From Clostridia bacterium (GTDB lineage Bacteria > Bacillota > Clostridia > Oscillospirales > CAG-272), in the NCBI GenBank assembly GCA_017416185.1, contig JAFQDF010000034.1, positions 1 to 64,000 on the forward strand: a DNA stretch of 64,000 nt, in the 5' to 3' direction. A program made the position numbers and the translations under genes. The notes under the pieces are model-generated. The model made no database searches. It was not told the origin of the DNA and was given only the letters and a program-made list of their open reading frames with translations. Positions 1 to 6,874 of the stretch are shown piece after piece; positions within the stretch are counted from its first letter, which is position 1; every line of letters starts with the position of its first letter.

Positions 1-40
1 CATTATTCACTATTCATTATTCACTATTCATTACAATTTA

Positions 41-73
41 CCCCTTGACAAAATCCTTGTCAAGGGGTATAAT
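41..73 (+). promoter_or_regulatory. Promoter of the thiamine-uptake operon with a dyad over the -35 box
   Basis: TTGACA at 45-50 and TATAAT at 68-73 are separated by 17 bp, a near-perfect vegetative promoter. A perfect 11-bp inverted repeat (arms 41-51 and 57-67, 5-nt loop) covers the -35 box and most of the spacer. It could be an operator, or the hairpin of a terminator for a gene outside the window, but no T-run follows it. The riboswitch starts a few bases downstream of the expected start point. Confidence 0.75.
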
Positions 74-81
74 TGGTACGT

Positions 82-171
82 ACAAAGGGGAGCTGAGTTA
101 CCTCGGCTGAGATCAGGCGTTGAGCCTGGGACCCATAACCTGATCCGGATAATGCCGGCGGAGGGAAATAG
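82..171 (+). ncRNA. TPP riboswitch (THI element)
   Basis: The conserved THI-box blocks are present in order: GGGGAGCTGAG near 87-97, GGCTGAGATCAGG at 105-117, GGGACCC near 128-134, ACCTGATCCGGATAATGCC at 138-156 and GGCGGAGGGAAATAG at 157-171. This is the thiamine-pyrophosphate aptamer. A terminator follows before the first gene, so control is probably by premature termination when TPP is plentiful, as known for this class in Bacillota. Confidence 0.95.
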
Positions 172-183
172 TGACACTATTTC

Positions 184-215
184 AAGGTCTTCCGACGGGG
201 AGACCTTATTTTTTG
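184..215 (+). terminator. Riboswitch expression-platform terminator
   Basis: AAGGTCT at about 184-190 pairs with AGACCTT at 201-207, followed by a T-rich tract to 214. It lies between the TPP aptamer and the ribosome binding site of the first gene, as expected for a transcriptional OFF switch. Confidence 0.8.
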
Positions 216-231
216 TTTAGGAGGTGCGTTT

Positions 232-528
232 ATGCAACTTACAAGCGCGGCAATTCAGATATTGCCTATGAATGCTGACAACGAGGAAGTGGTCAGAATA
301 GTCGACGAAGCTATTGCATTTATCAAGAGCTTCGGACTTCATACCGTGGTCGGTCCCTTCGAGACTACGGTGGAGGGCGACTACGATACGATAATGAAGA
401 TCATATCCGAGGTCACAAGGATTTCTCTCAAGGCGGGTGCCGAGGAGATAATGACCTATGTGAAGATATGCGCCAAAAACGACGGCGACGTTATGACTAT
501 CAATGAAAAGACAAAAAAGCATAATTGA
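232..528 (+). CDS. Thiamine-binding protein (MTH1187/YkoF family)
   Basis: This 98-residue protein belongs to the thiamine_BP (DUF77, MTH1187/YkoF) family. These small cytosolic ferredoxin-like proteins bind thiamine or its hydroxymethylpyrimidine moiety. Family features seen are the N-terminal strand ending ILPM and the segments VVGPFETTVEGDYDTIM and AGAEEIMTYVKI. The start is fixed by AGGAGG at 219-224. It is the first gene after the TPP riboswitch, and its 3' end overlaps the permease gene by 26 bp, so the two are probably translationally coupled. Its role is inferred to be buffering or handing on the imported thiamine precursor. The family call is strong, the exact ligand is not known. 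Confidence 0.88.
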   Translation: MQLTSAAIQILPMNADNEEVVRIVDEAIAFIKSFGLHTVVGPFETTVEGDYDTIMKIISEVTRISLKAGAEEIMTYVKICAKNDGDVMTINEKTKKHN

Positions 529-1270
529 CAAGCTGCTTCCCTTGGGGACCTTTGCCGTAATTATAGCAATATGGCAGATACTGTCGGTCACAGAGGTGGT
601 TCCTGCATTTATGCTTCCTTCCCCCGTTAAGGTGGTAAAAGCCTTTGTCAGCGACTTTCCCGTGCTTATGGAGCACGCAGGCTACACCCTGCTTGAGTCG
701 GCTATAGGTATGTCCGTAAGTATCGTCATAGCCTTCTTTGCGGCTGTGATAATGGATAGATTTATCCTTGCAAAAAAGGCGTTCTACCCTCTGATGGTAG
801 TAACGCAGACGGTTCCCGCCATAGCCATAGCCCCTCTTCTGGTGCTTTGGTTCGGCTTTGGGCTGTCGCCCAAGATCATACTTATAGTCATAGTCTGCTT
901 CTTCCCCGTGGCGGTGGGATTTCTTGACGGATTTGCCTCCGCTGACCCCGATGAGATAAAGCTGCTTCGCAGTATGGGTGCAGGTAATATGCAGATATTC
1001 AGGCATATAAAGCTGCCTTACAGCCTTCCCCACTTTTTTGCGGGTCTCAAGGTATCCTCTTCATACTGTATAGTCTCTGCCGTCATCAGCGAATGGCTGG
1101 GCGGAACCAACGGATTGGGTGTGTACATGACCAGAGTGAGAAAATCCTATGCCTTTGACAAGATGTTTGCCGTAATAATATTGGTTTCGGCATTGAGTCT
1201 TTTGCTTATGGCTTTGATCTCCTTACTTGAGAAAAAACTAATGCCCTACAAAAAGGAAGAACGAAAATGA
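503..1270 (+). CDS. thiX: ABC transporter permease for a thiamine precursor (ThiX-like)
   Basis: This 255-residue integral membrane protein is of the binding-protein-dependent transport type, with about six hydrophobic segments starting near residue 13. The EAA coupling loop is seen around residues 149-170 (EIKLLRSMGAGNMQIF). It forms the membrane channel together with the ATPase encoded at 2246-2968 and the lipoprotein at 1267-2244. The gene overlaps its upstream neighbour by 26 bp and its downstream neighbour by 4 bp (ATGA), so the operon is tightly coupled. No good Shine-Dalgarno stands before its ATG, which fits reinitiation. The TPP riboswitch and the NMT1-like binding protein point to hydroxymethylpyrimidine or formylaminopyrimidine as substrate. 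That assignment is inference. Confidence 0.88.
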   Translation: MKRQKSIIDKLLPLGTFAVIIAIWQILSVTEVVPAFMLPSPVKVVKAFVSDFPVLMEHAGYTLLESAIGMSVSIVIAFFAAVIMDRFILAKKAFYPLMVVTQTVPAIAIAPLLVLWFGFGLSPKIILIVIVCFFPVAVGFLDGFASADPDEIKLLRSMGAGNMQIFRHIKLPYSLPHFFAGLKVSSSYCIVSAVISEWLGGTNGLGVYMTRVRKSYAFDKMFAVIILVSALSLLLMALISLLEKKLMPYKKEERK

Positions 1271-2244
1271 AAAGATCAATTACACTTATATTAGCATTAA
1301 CGATGCTCTTATGCCTTGTATCCTGCGGAAATTCAAATTCCTCAAAGGATATAACCGTTGTCCTTGACTGGACACCAAACACCAACCACACAGGTCTTTA
1401 CGTTGCCCTTGAAAAGGGTTACTACGAAGACCTCGGTCTTAACGTAACAATCCAGCAGCCCCCGGAGGACGGTGCCTCTGCCCTTGTAGCAAGCGGAAAG
1501 GCTCAGTTCGGCGTTGACTTTCAGGACTATCTTGCTCCTGCATACTCAACCGATGATCCCCTGCCCATAACCGCCGTTGCCGCACTTATACAGCACAACA
1601 CCTCGGGTATCATCTCTATGGCTGACAAGGGTATCACCTCTCCCAAGGAAATGGAGGGTAACTCTTACGCAACCTGGGATCTGCCCACCGAAAAGGCTAT
1701 AATCAAAACCTGTATGGAAAACGAAGGCGGCGACTTTTCAAAGGTAGAGCTTATCCCTTCTACGGTTACCGACACCCTGACCGCCATACAGACCAACGTT
1801 GACAGCGTGTGGATCTACTATGCCTGGGACGGCATTGCCTGTGAGGTAAAGGGACTTGATACCAACTACTTTGCATTTAAGGATATCGACCCCGCCTTTG
1901 ACTTCTACACCCCCGTTCTTGTGGCAAACAACGCTTTTCTTGAAAGCGACCCCGATACCGCCAAAGCCTTTCTTGAGGCAACGGCAAAGGGCTACACCGA
2001 CGCCATCAACGATCCCGAGGGTGCAGCCGACATCCTTTGCAAATACGCTCCCGAGCTTGACCGCGACATCGTGGTTGCAAGCCAGAAGTGGCTCTGTAAC
2101 GAGTATATTGCCGATGCAAAAAAATGGGGTATCATCGACTCAGAGCGTTGGAACGCCTTCTTTGACTATCTCTGGGACAATCAACTTATAGAAAAGGAAA
2201 TTGCAGATAACTACGGCTTCTCAAACGAGTATCTGCCTGATTGA
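1267..2244 (+). CDS. thiY: Substrate-binding lipoprotein for thiamine precursor (ThiY/NMT1-like)
   Basis: This 325-residue extracytoplasmic solute-binding protein has a lipoprotein signal ending in the lipobox LVSC, with the acylated Cys at residue 20. The mature part starts with the DWTPNTNHTGLYVA motif typical of the NMT1/THI5-like family, whose members bind pyrimidine precursors of thiamine. An aromatic- and acid-rich pocket region follows (FGVDFQDYLAPAY). It would deliver ligand to the permease encoded just upstream. The gene overlaps the permease by 4 bp and is followed after 1 bp by the ATPase gene. The sequence from DWTPNTNH onward resembles ThiY of Bacillus more than taurine- or nitrate-binding relatives. 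The precise ligand is inferred. Confidence 0.9.
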   Translation: MKRSITLILALTMLLCLVSCGNSNSSKDITVVLDWTPNTNHTGLYVALEKGYYEDLGLNVTIQQPPEDGASALVASGKAQFGVDFQDYLAPAYSTDDPLPITAVAALIQHNTSGIISMADKGITSPKEMEGNSYATWDLPTEKAIIKTCMENEGGDFSKVELIPSTVTDTLTAIQTNVDSVWIYYAWDGIACEVKGLDTNYFAFKDIDPAFDFYTPVLVANNAFLESDPDTAKAFLEATAKGYTDAINDPEGAADILCKYAPELDRDIVVASQKWLCNEYIADAKKWGIIDSERWNAFFDYLWDNQLIEKEIADNYGFSNEYLPD

Positions 2245-2245
2245 T

Positions 2246-2968
2246 ATGAACAACATCCTGTCAGCCAAGGGGATTGCCAAGGCTTTTGACGACAAAGTAA
2301 TATTCCGCGGCCTCGACGTAGACCTTTCTGAGGGTCAGACCGTAGCGCTCTTAGGTCCCAGCGGTATAGGCAAGACGACGCTTATGAACATACTCTCGGG
2401 AGTTATGACACCTGACGAGGGCAGAGTCACCCTATGCGGTGAGGATATCACGGGCAAGCCGGGGCATATAAGCTATATGCAGCAGAAGGATCTGCTCCTT
2501 CCCTACTATACCGTGCTTTATAACGTAGCACTGCCCTTGATAATCAAAGGCGAAAGCAAAAAGGAAGCCCTGAAAAAAGCAGGCGGATATTTTGAATTCT
2601 TCGGTCTTGCAGGCTACGAGGACAAATATCCCAAGGAATTATCGGGCGGTATGCGTCAGCGCGCAGCGCTTCTGCGTACCTATATACAGTCGAGAAAGGT
2701 CGTACTCCTTGACGAGCCCTTCGGCGCTCTTGACGCCGTGACCCGCCGTAAGATGCAGAAATGGTATCTCGGTATAGCAAAGGAGCTGGAGCTGTCAACG
2801 GTCGTTATAACCCACGATACCGACGAAGCCCTTATCCTTGCAGACAGGATATATATTATGGGTGAGGGCAAGGAGCTTGACGTAATAGAGCTGAAGGATA
2901 AGCCCTCTGACTTTGAGCTGACCGAGGAGTTTATAAAGCTGAAGAAACAGATAGTTTCATATTTATAA
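2246..2968 (+). CDS. thiZ: ABC transporter ATPase for thiamine precursor (ThiZ-like)
   Basis: This 240-residue nucleotide-binding subunit has Walker A GPSGIGKTT at residues 37-45, a signature LSGGMRQR near residue 131 and Walker B VVLLDEPFGALD near residue 153, followed by an ITHD switch His. It powers the ThiXY importer. The ATG at 2246 is preferred over an in-frame TTG 45 bp upstream, because the ATG lies just after the thiY stop and matches the family N-terminus (MNNILSAKGI). It is the last gene of the operon, with a terminator right after the stop. It is closest to the nitrate/taurine/thiamine-precursor ATPase group. Confidence 0.9.
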   Translation: MNNILSAKGIAKAFDDKVIFRGLDVDLSEGQTVALLGPSGIGKTTLMNILSGVMTPDEGRVTLCGEDITGKPGHISYMQQKDLLLPYYTVLYNVALPLIIKGESKKEALKKAGGYFEFFGLAGYEDKYPKELSGGMRQRAALLRTYIQSRKVVLLDEPFGALDAVTRRKMQKWYLGIAKELELSTVVITHDTDEALILADRIYIMGEGKELDVIELKDKPSDFELTEEFIKLKKQIVSYL

Positions 2969-2996
2969 GACGACCGATTTTTGGTCGTCTTTTCCT
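2966..2996 (+). terminator. Terminator of the thiXYZ operon
   Basis: AAGACGACC pairs with GGTCGTCTT across a short T-rich loop, followed by TTCCTTT. The stem starts at the thiZ stop codon. Confidence 0.85.
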
Positions 2997-3084
2997 TTAT
3001 TCATTATTAACAATTTGTTGTTGATTTTCTTGTACACAAGTGCTAAAATCTATTCTTGTACTATAGATGAAGAAGGTAAAAAAA

Positions 3085-4395
3085 ATGACAACGCTTTTGA
3101 TGATCTCCGTAGCTATGCTGGCAGGACTTCTGCTCTCCCGTGTAGCAAAACTCTTAAAGCTTCCTGCCGTTACGGCTTATCTTGTGGCAGGTATACTTAT
3201 CGGTCCCTTTGTACTGGGCAGACTGGGTATTCCCGGACTCGGCTTTGAATCTATTGAGGCTGTAAAGGCATTATCGGTATTCTGTGAGGTGGCTCTCGGC
3301 TTTATCGCCTTTACCATCGGTAACGAGTTCCGCCTCTCTCAGCTTAAGGCTATCGGTAAGCAGGCTACCGTGATCGCCTTCGTTCAGGCACTCCTTGCTA
3401 CTATAGCTGTAGATGCGGCTCTTATAGGACTCCACTTTGCAATGCCCGACAAGCTCACCCTGCCCGTTGCCATAGTCCTCGGCGCAGTTGCTACAGCCAC
3501 CGCTCCTGCAGCGACCCTTATGGTCATCCGTCAGTACAAGGCTAAGGGTAAGCTGACCGACATACTGCTGCCCGTAGTTGCTCTTGACGATGCTATAGGT
3601 CTCATAGTATTTGCGGTATCCTTCGGTATTGCAAAGGCTATGGAAAGCGGTCATTTTGACCTGATCTCAATCATCGTCAACCCCATACTTGAGATAGTAT
3701 GCTCCCTCGTTCTGGGTGCGGTGATGGGCGTTCTCTTTACCGTAGTTGAGAGATTCTTCTCCTCTAACAGTAAGCGTCTTTCTATCGCCATCACCTTCGT
3801 TATAGCTACGGTCGCTCTGTCTATGCTCGACTTCCATATCGGTGCGGTGGAGATAGGCTTCTCTTCCCTCTTGGTATGTATGATGCTGGGAACGGTATTC
3901 TGCAATATGTGTGACTTCTCAGAGGATATGATGGGACGTACCGACAAGTGGACTGCTCCTCTCTTCGTACTCTTTTTCGTATTAAGCGGAGCCGAATTGG
4001 AGCTTGCGGTATTTGCAGACCTTGCCATCGTCGTTATCGGTATCGTATACATAATCTTCCGTTGTCTCGGTAAATACTTCGGTGCTTATATCAGCGCCAA
4101 GTGGACCAAGTGCGACGATAACATCTCTAAATACCTCGGTATTACCCTCTTTCCACAGGCAGGCGTTGCTATCGGTATGTCTATCATTGCCGCACAGCAG
4201 CTTGGTGAGACGGGTATGGTTATAAGAAACATCTGTCTCTTTGCCGTGCTTGTCTATGAGCTGTTTGGTCCTATGCTCACAAAGATCGCCCTTATCAAGG
4301 CAGGAGAAATTGATCTCAAGCCTGTAAAGATGAAGCACGATCATATAGTTTCAAACGACAAGAGACCTACAGAGCGTCACGAGAGACGTAAATAA
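3085..4395 (+). CDS. Cation:proton antiporter, CPA2 family
   Basis: This 436-residue polytopic membrane protein has about twelve hydrophobic segments and belongs to the Na+/H+ exchanger (KefB/NapA-like CPA2) family. Typical features are the early KLPAVTAYLVAGILIGP signature and a central acidic pair, ALDDAIGL, of the kind that carries protons in NapA-type antiporters. The hydrophilic tail is short and no TrkA-N domain is present, so regulation by nucleotide binding is unlikely. The ATG at 3085 is chosen over one at 3067 because only the former has a Shine-Dalgarno (GAAGG about 8 nt upstream). The gene stands alone, with a terminator after it. The transported ion (Na+ or K+) cannot be told from sequence. 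Confidence 0.85.
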   Translation: MTTLLMISVAMLAGLLLSRVAKLLKLPAVTAYLVAGILIGPFVLGRLGIPGLGFESIEAVKALSVFCEVALGFIAFTIGNEFRLSQLKAIGKQATVIAFVQALLATIAVDAALIGLHFAMPDKLTLPVAIVLGAVATATAPAATLMVIRQYKAKGKLTDILLPVVALDDAIGLIVFAVSFGIAKAMESGHFDLISIIVNPILEIVCSLVLGAVMGVLFTVVERFFSSNSKRLSIAITFVIATVALSMLDFHIGAVEIGFSSLLVCMMLGTVFCNMCDFSEDMMGRTDKWTAPLFVLFFVLSGAELELAVFADLAIVVIGIVYIIFRCLGKYFGAYISAKWTKCDDNISKYLGITLFPQAGVAIGMSIIAAQQLGETGMVIRNICLFAVLVYELFGPMLTKIALIKAGEIDLKPVKMKHDHIVSNDKRPTERHERRK

Positions 4396-4429
4396 ATGTA
4401 TAATGTACAATGTATAATGTATAATTATG

Positions 4430-4466
4430 GAGGATTTCCGCCAAAAGCGGAAATCTTCTTTATTTA
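4430..4466 (+). terminator. Terminator downstream of the antiporter gene
   Basis: GGATTTCCGC pairs with GCGGAAATC across a CAAAA loop, followed by TTCTTTATTT. It is the only hairpin with a clear T-run in this 276-bp gap. Confidence 0.75.
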
Positions 4467-4467
4467 T

Positions 4468-4592
4468 CCACGTTTCACCGTCAGGTGAAGCATATCGCGT
4501 ACAACGTACATATCGTATCTGCTATCAGATATATCGCATTTGACCGTAGGACAAATATATCGCACAGGCTGTAATTGACAGCCTGTTTATTA
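4468..4592. repeat. Short array of small hairpins with ATATCG spacers
   Basis: Five short inverted repeats follow each other: TTCACC/GGTGAA, GTAC/GTAC, TATCTG/CAGATA, ATTTG/CAAAT and ACAGGCTGT/ACAGCCTGT. They are separated by near-constant CATATCG or ATATCGC spacers. The stems are unrelated to each other but the spacer is constant, the same architecture as the larger arrays at 31.6, 33.4 and 39.7 kb. It fills the gap between the antiporter and the sigma-factor gene. Confidence 0.7.
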
Positions 4593-4670
4593 TTTTATAT
4601 AATAATTTTTATAAAAGCGCGAATCAAATCTGTTTTTTTACGACTAAAAGGGCAGAAAGGAGATAACTCT

Positions 4671-6281
4671 ATGACCTATATAGACGAAAAATATCAAGAG
4701 TACCTTGACTATCTCTATAAAACTGCAGCTATACGGTTTCCCGACTGTCAGGATATCGACGGTATAGTTCAGGATACACTTCTTGCCTTTTTCATTCGTG
4801 AGAGTAAAGGAGAGCATATAGAACATCCTAAGTCATATCTTAATTCCATACTCATTCATAAATACAACGATCATCTCCGAGGTAAATATAAAAACTCGGT
4901 CGTTTCCTTTGAAAATATAGAAATGGAAGCCATCCCCGACGAGGATATGAGTGAGGAATACGAAGCGGTGCGCCGTGAGATCGGCAGACTTATAAGGATA
5001 TACCGTGAGGTCACCGTGCTTCACTACGTTCACGGTAAGGGTGTTGACGAGATAGCAAGAGTTCTTGATATACCGAAAGGAACTGTGCTGTCAAGGCTTT
5101 CCACTGCCCGTAAGCAGGTCAAAGAGGGTGTAAGCAATATGGAAAAATATTCTGATATAAGCTACGAGCCTAAGCGCCTGACCTTTGGAATATGGGGTTC
5201 CCCTGGGTTTGGTGCAGAGCCCTTTTCCCTTGTGGCATCACCTATTGAAGAAAACATACTTATACTGGCATACGAAAAGCCTATATCAATAAAATCTATC
5301 GCAGATACTATGGGTATACCCTGTGCCTATATCGAGCCTATAGTCGCAAAGCTCGTTTCGGGTGAGCTTATGGGTGAAACTCCCCAAGGTCTGGTGTATA
5401 CAAGATGCTTTATTCAAAAGTATTCAGATTCCTTAGGTGATATAATTTGTCAAAAGCAGACCGCTGACAAATATGCAAAGGCGGTATGGGATTCGTTAAA
5501 AAAGCATATCCTTCCCTTGGTCGACAATGGCTCGCTTGCCTTTATGAATGACAAACAAAAGGCAACCTTCCTTTTGTATATGCTGCAGCATATACTGAGC
5601 CTTGTTATCCGAAAGACAACAGGCAGCTCCTACCGTCCCGATACTCCGCCGCAGAGACCCAACGGCGGTGCCTGGCTTGTTAGTGCTAAAATGTTTGAAG
5701 CGGGAGAAAAGGTGATAAATAAATATGAGACCTCGGGACCTGCCTGCTGTGCATATTCTCAGGGTGAACGGTATATCGGAAAAATGTATGACTATCAGTC
5801 CTTTTTGGGTGATACACAGTATGCCTACAGAAGCTTTAGATACAACTGTCCCCCAAACGATATATTTGCTTTTCTCTGCTCCTTTATTGATGATACTATA
5901 CGTCCCCGGAACAGTATTATATACGAGCTGTGCGAGGATTTTGAAAATATAGGAATACTCCGTCGTGACGAAAGCCACAAGAAGCAGTATACGGTTGATA
6001 TACCCTATATGACCTTAAATGAGCTTGGAGACGCTTTTGATCGGGCTGAGAAAGCAGCAGACGAGCTGTGTGAGCTTCTTTCTCCTGCTTTTTCGGTGCT
6101 CTTGAAGGAGCATATAAACAATGTCCCGAAGCACGTTGACGAATACCGTTATTACAAGCATACAGGAGCGCTTGGCGCATATATACCTGTACAGATAAAA
6201 GCTATCCTTGATGCCGGACTGCTCCCCTATTCCGTAAATGTCGGTAGGACTCCTATAATGATTTTAGCCCGTGAGGTATGA
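4671..6281 (+). CDS. ECF-like RNA polymerase sigma factor with long C-terminal extension
   Basis: This 536-residue protein has sigma-70 region 2 in the first ~85 residues (QDIDGIVQDTLLAFF) and region 4 with a helix-turn-helix at about residues 124-150 (GVDEIARVLDIPKGTVLSRL). A C-terminal part of roughly 380 residues follows, with a winged-helix-looking segment (EKPISIKSIADTMGIP) near residues 203-218. ECF sigma factors are usually about 160-200 residues, so the tail is the unusual part and may sense a signal or act as a built-in anti-sigma. No transmembrane helix is visible in it. The ATG at 4671 has AAAGGAG upstream; an earlier in-frame ATG does not. The next gene starts 1 bp after its stop and encodes a membrane protein that may be a partner. 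Confidence 0.8.
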   Translation: MTYIDEKYQEYLDYLYKTAAIRFPDCQDIDGIVQDTLLAFFIRESKGEHIEHPKSYLNSILIHKYNDHLRGKYKNSVVSFENIEMEAIPDEDMSEEYEAVRREIGRLIRIYREVTVLHYVHGKGVDEIARVLDIPKGTVLSRLSTARKQVKEGVSNMEKYSDISYEPKRLTFGIWGSPGFGAEPFSLVASPIEENILILAYEKPISIKSIADTMGIPCAYIEPIVAKLVSGELMGETPQGLVYTRCFIQKYSDSLGDIICQKQTADKYAKAVWDSLKKHILPLVDNGSLAFMNDKQKATFLLYMLQHILSLVIRKTTGSSYRPDTPPQRPNGGAWLVSAKMFEAGEKVINKYETSGPACCAYSQGERYIGKMYDYQSFLGDTQYAYRSFRYNCPPNDIFAFLCSFIDDTIRPRNSIIYELCEDFENIGILRRDESHKKQYTVDIPYMTLNELGDAFDRAEKAADELCELLSPAFSVLLKEHINNVPKHVDEYRYYKHTGALGAYIPVQIKAILDAGLLPYSVNVGRTPIMILAREV

Positions 6282-6282
6282 T

Positions 6283-6798
6283 ATGTTATATTTATATTTG
6301 ATTATAGCTGCTCTCGTTGTTCTCTGCATACCTTATATACGGGTTATATGCAAGCGCATACAGTTACTTTCTAAGCTTGAAAAGTTGTGTAAGGTCAGTT
6401 ATTCCTTTTTAGATATGTTCCTTCCTACAAGATTCAGCCGTGGATTTGTGATAGATGATAAATATACCGTACACATATTCACCGCGTACAAAAGAAGCGA
6501 AAAGATCTACCTGCTGCCCGAGTCCTGGCGTGTGGAAAAGCGGCTGAGAATGGTCGGTGTAATAACTATCGGCACTCAGAGCTGGTATACCGAGTACAGA
6601 TCCTATCCCGATTATATAAAAGAAAAGGCAGATAACAAGCTGCTTCTTTTCAATCCCGCACCTCACAGTATATATGACGGCGATAAAAACAAGATATTCG
6701 GTCTTAACGAGGGAGATAAGATACTGGGTATGGAGATAGTTACTGCGAGTAAGTTGATAGAGAAAATAATCAAAAAACAAGAATCAACCACTCGTTGA
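6283..6798 (+). CDS. Small membrane-anchored protein of unknown function
   Basis: The product has 171 residues: one N-terminal hydrophobic segment (about residues 3-20), then a basic stretch and a soluble domain of about 140 residues rich in beta-type sequence. I do not recognise the family. The ATG at 6283 is preferred to the GTG at 6271 because GAGG at 6272-6275 forms a Shine-Dalgarno 7 nt before it. The gene begins immediately after the sigma-factor stop and is surely co-transcribed, so the natural guess is a membrane partner or modulator of that sigma factor. This is inferred from position only. Confidence 0.7.
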   Translation: MLYLYLIIAALVVLCIPYIRVICKRIQLLSKLEKLCKVSYSFLDMFLPTRFSRGFVIDDKYTVHIFTAYKRSEKIYLLPESWRVEKRLRMVGVITIGTQSWYTEYRSYPDYIKEKADNKLLLFNPAPHSIYDGDKNKIFGLNEGDKILGMEIVTASKLIEKIIKKQESTTR

Positions 6799-6804
6799 TT
6801 TCTG

Positions 6805-6833
6805 TTTACACACGGATAAAGCTGTGCTACAAT
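6805..6833 (+). promoter_or_regulatory. Vegetative promoter of the SLH phosphoesterase-like gene
   Basis: TTTACA at 6805-6810 and TACAAT at 6828-6833 with a 17-bp spacer. A perfect 10-bp palindrome AAACCGGTTT lies at 6842-6851, right after the expected start point, and could be an operator. Confidence 0.7.
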
Positions 6834-6874
6834 GAGACTGTAAACCGGTTTAGAATTAAATTGGAGGTATCAAA

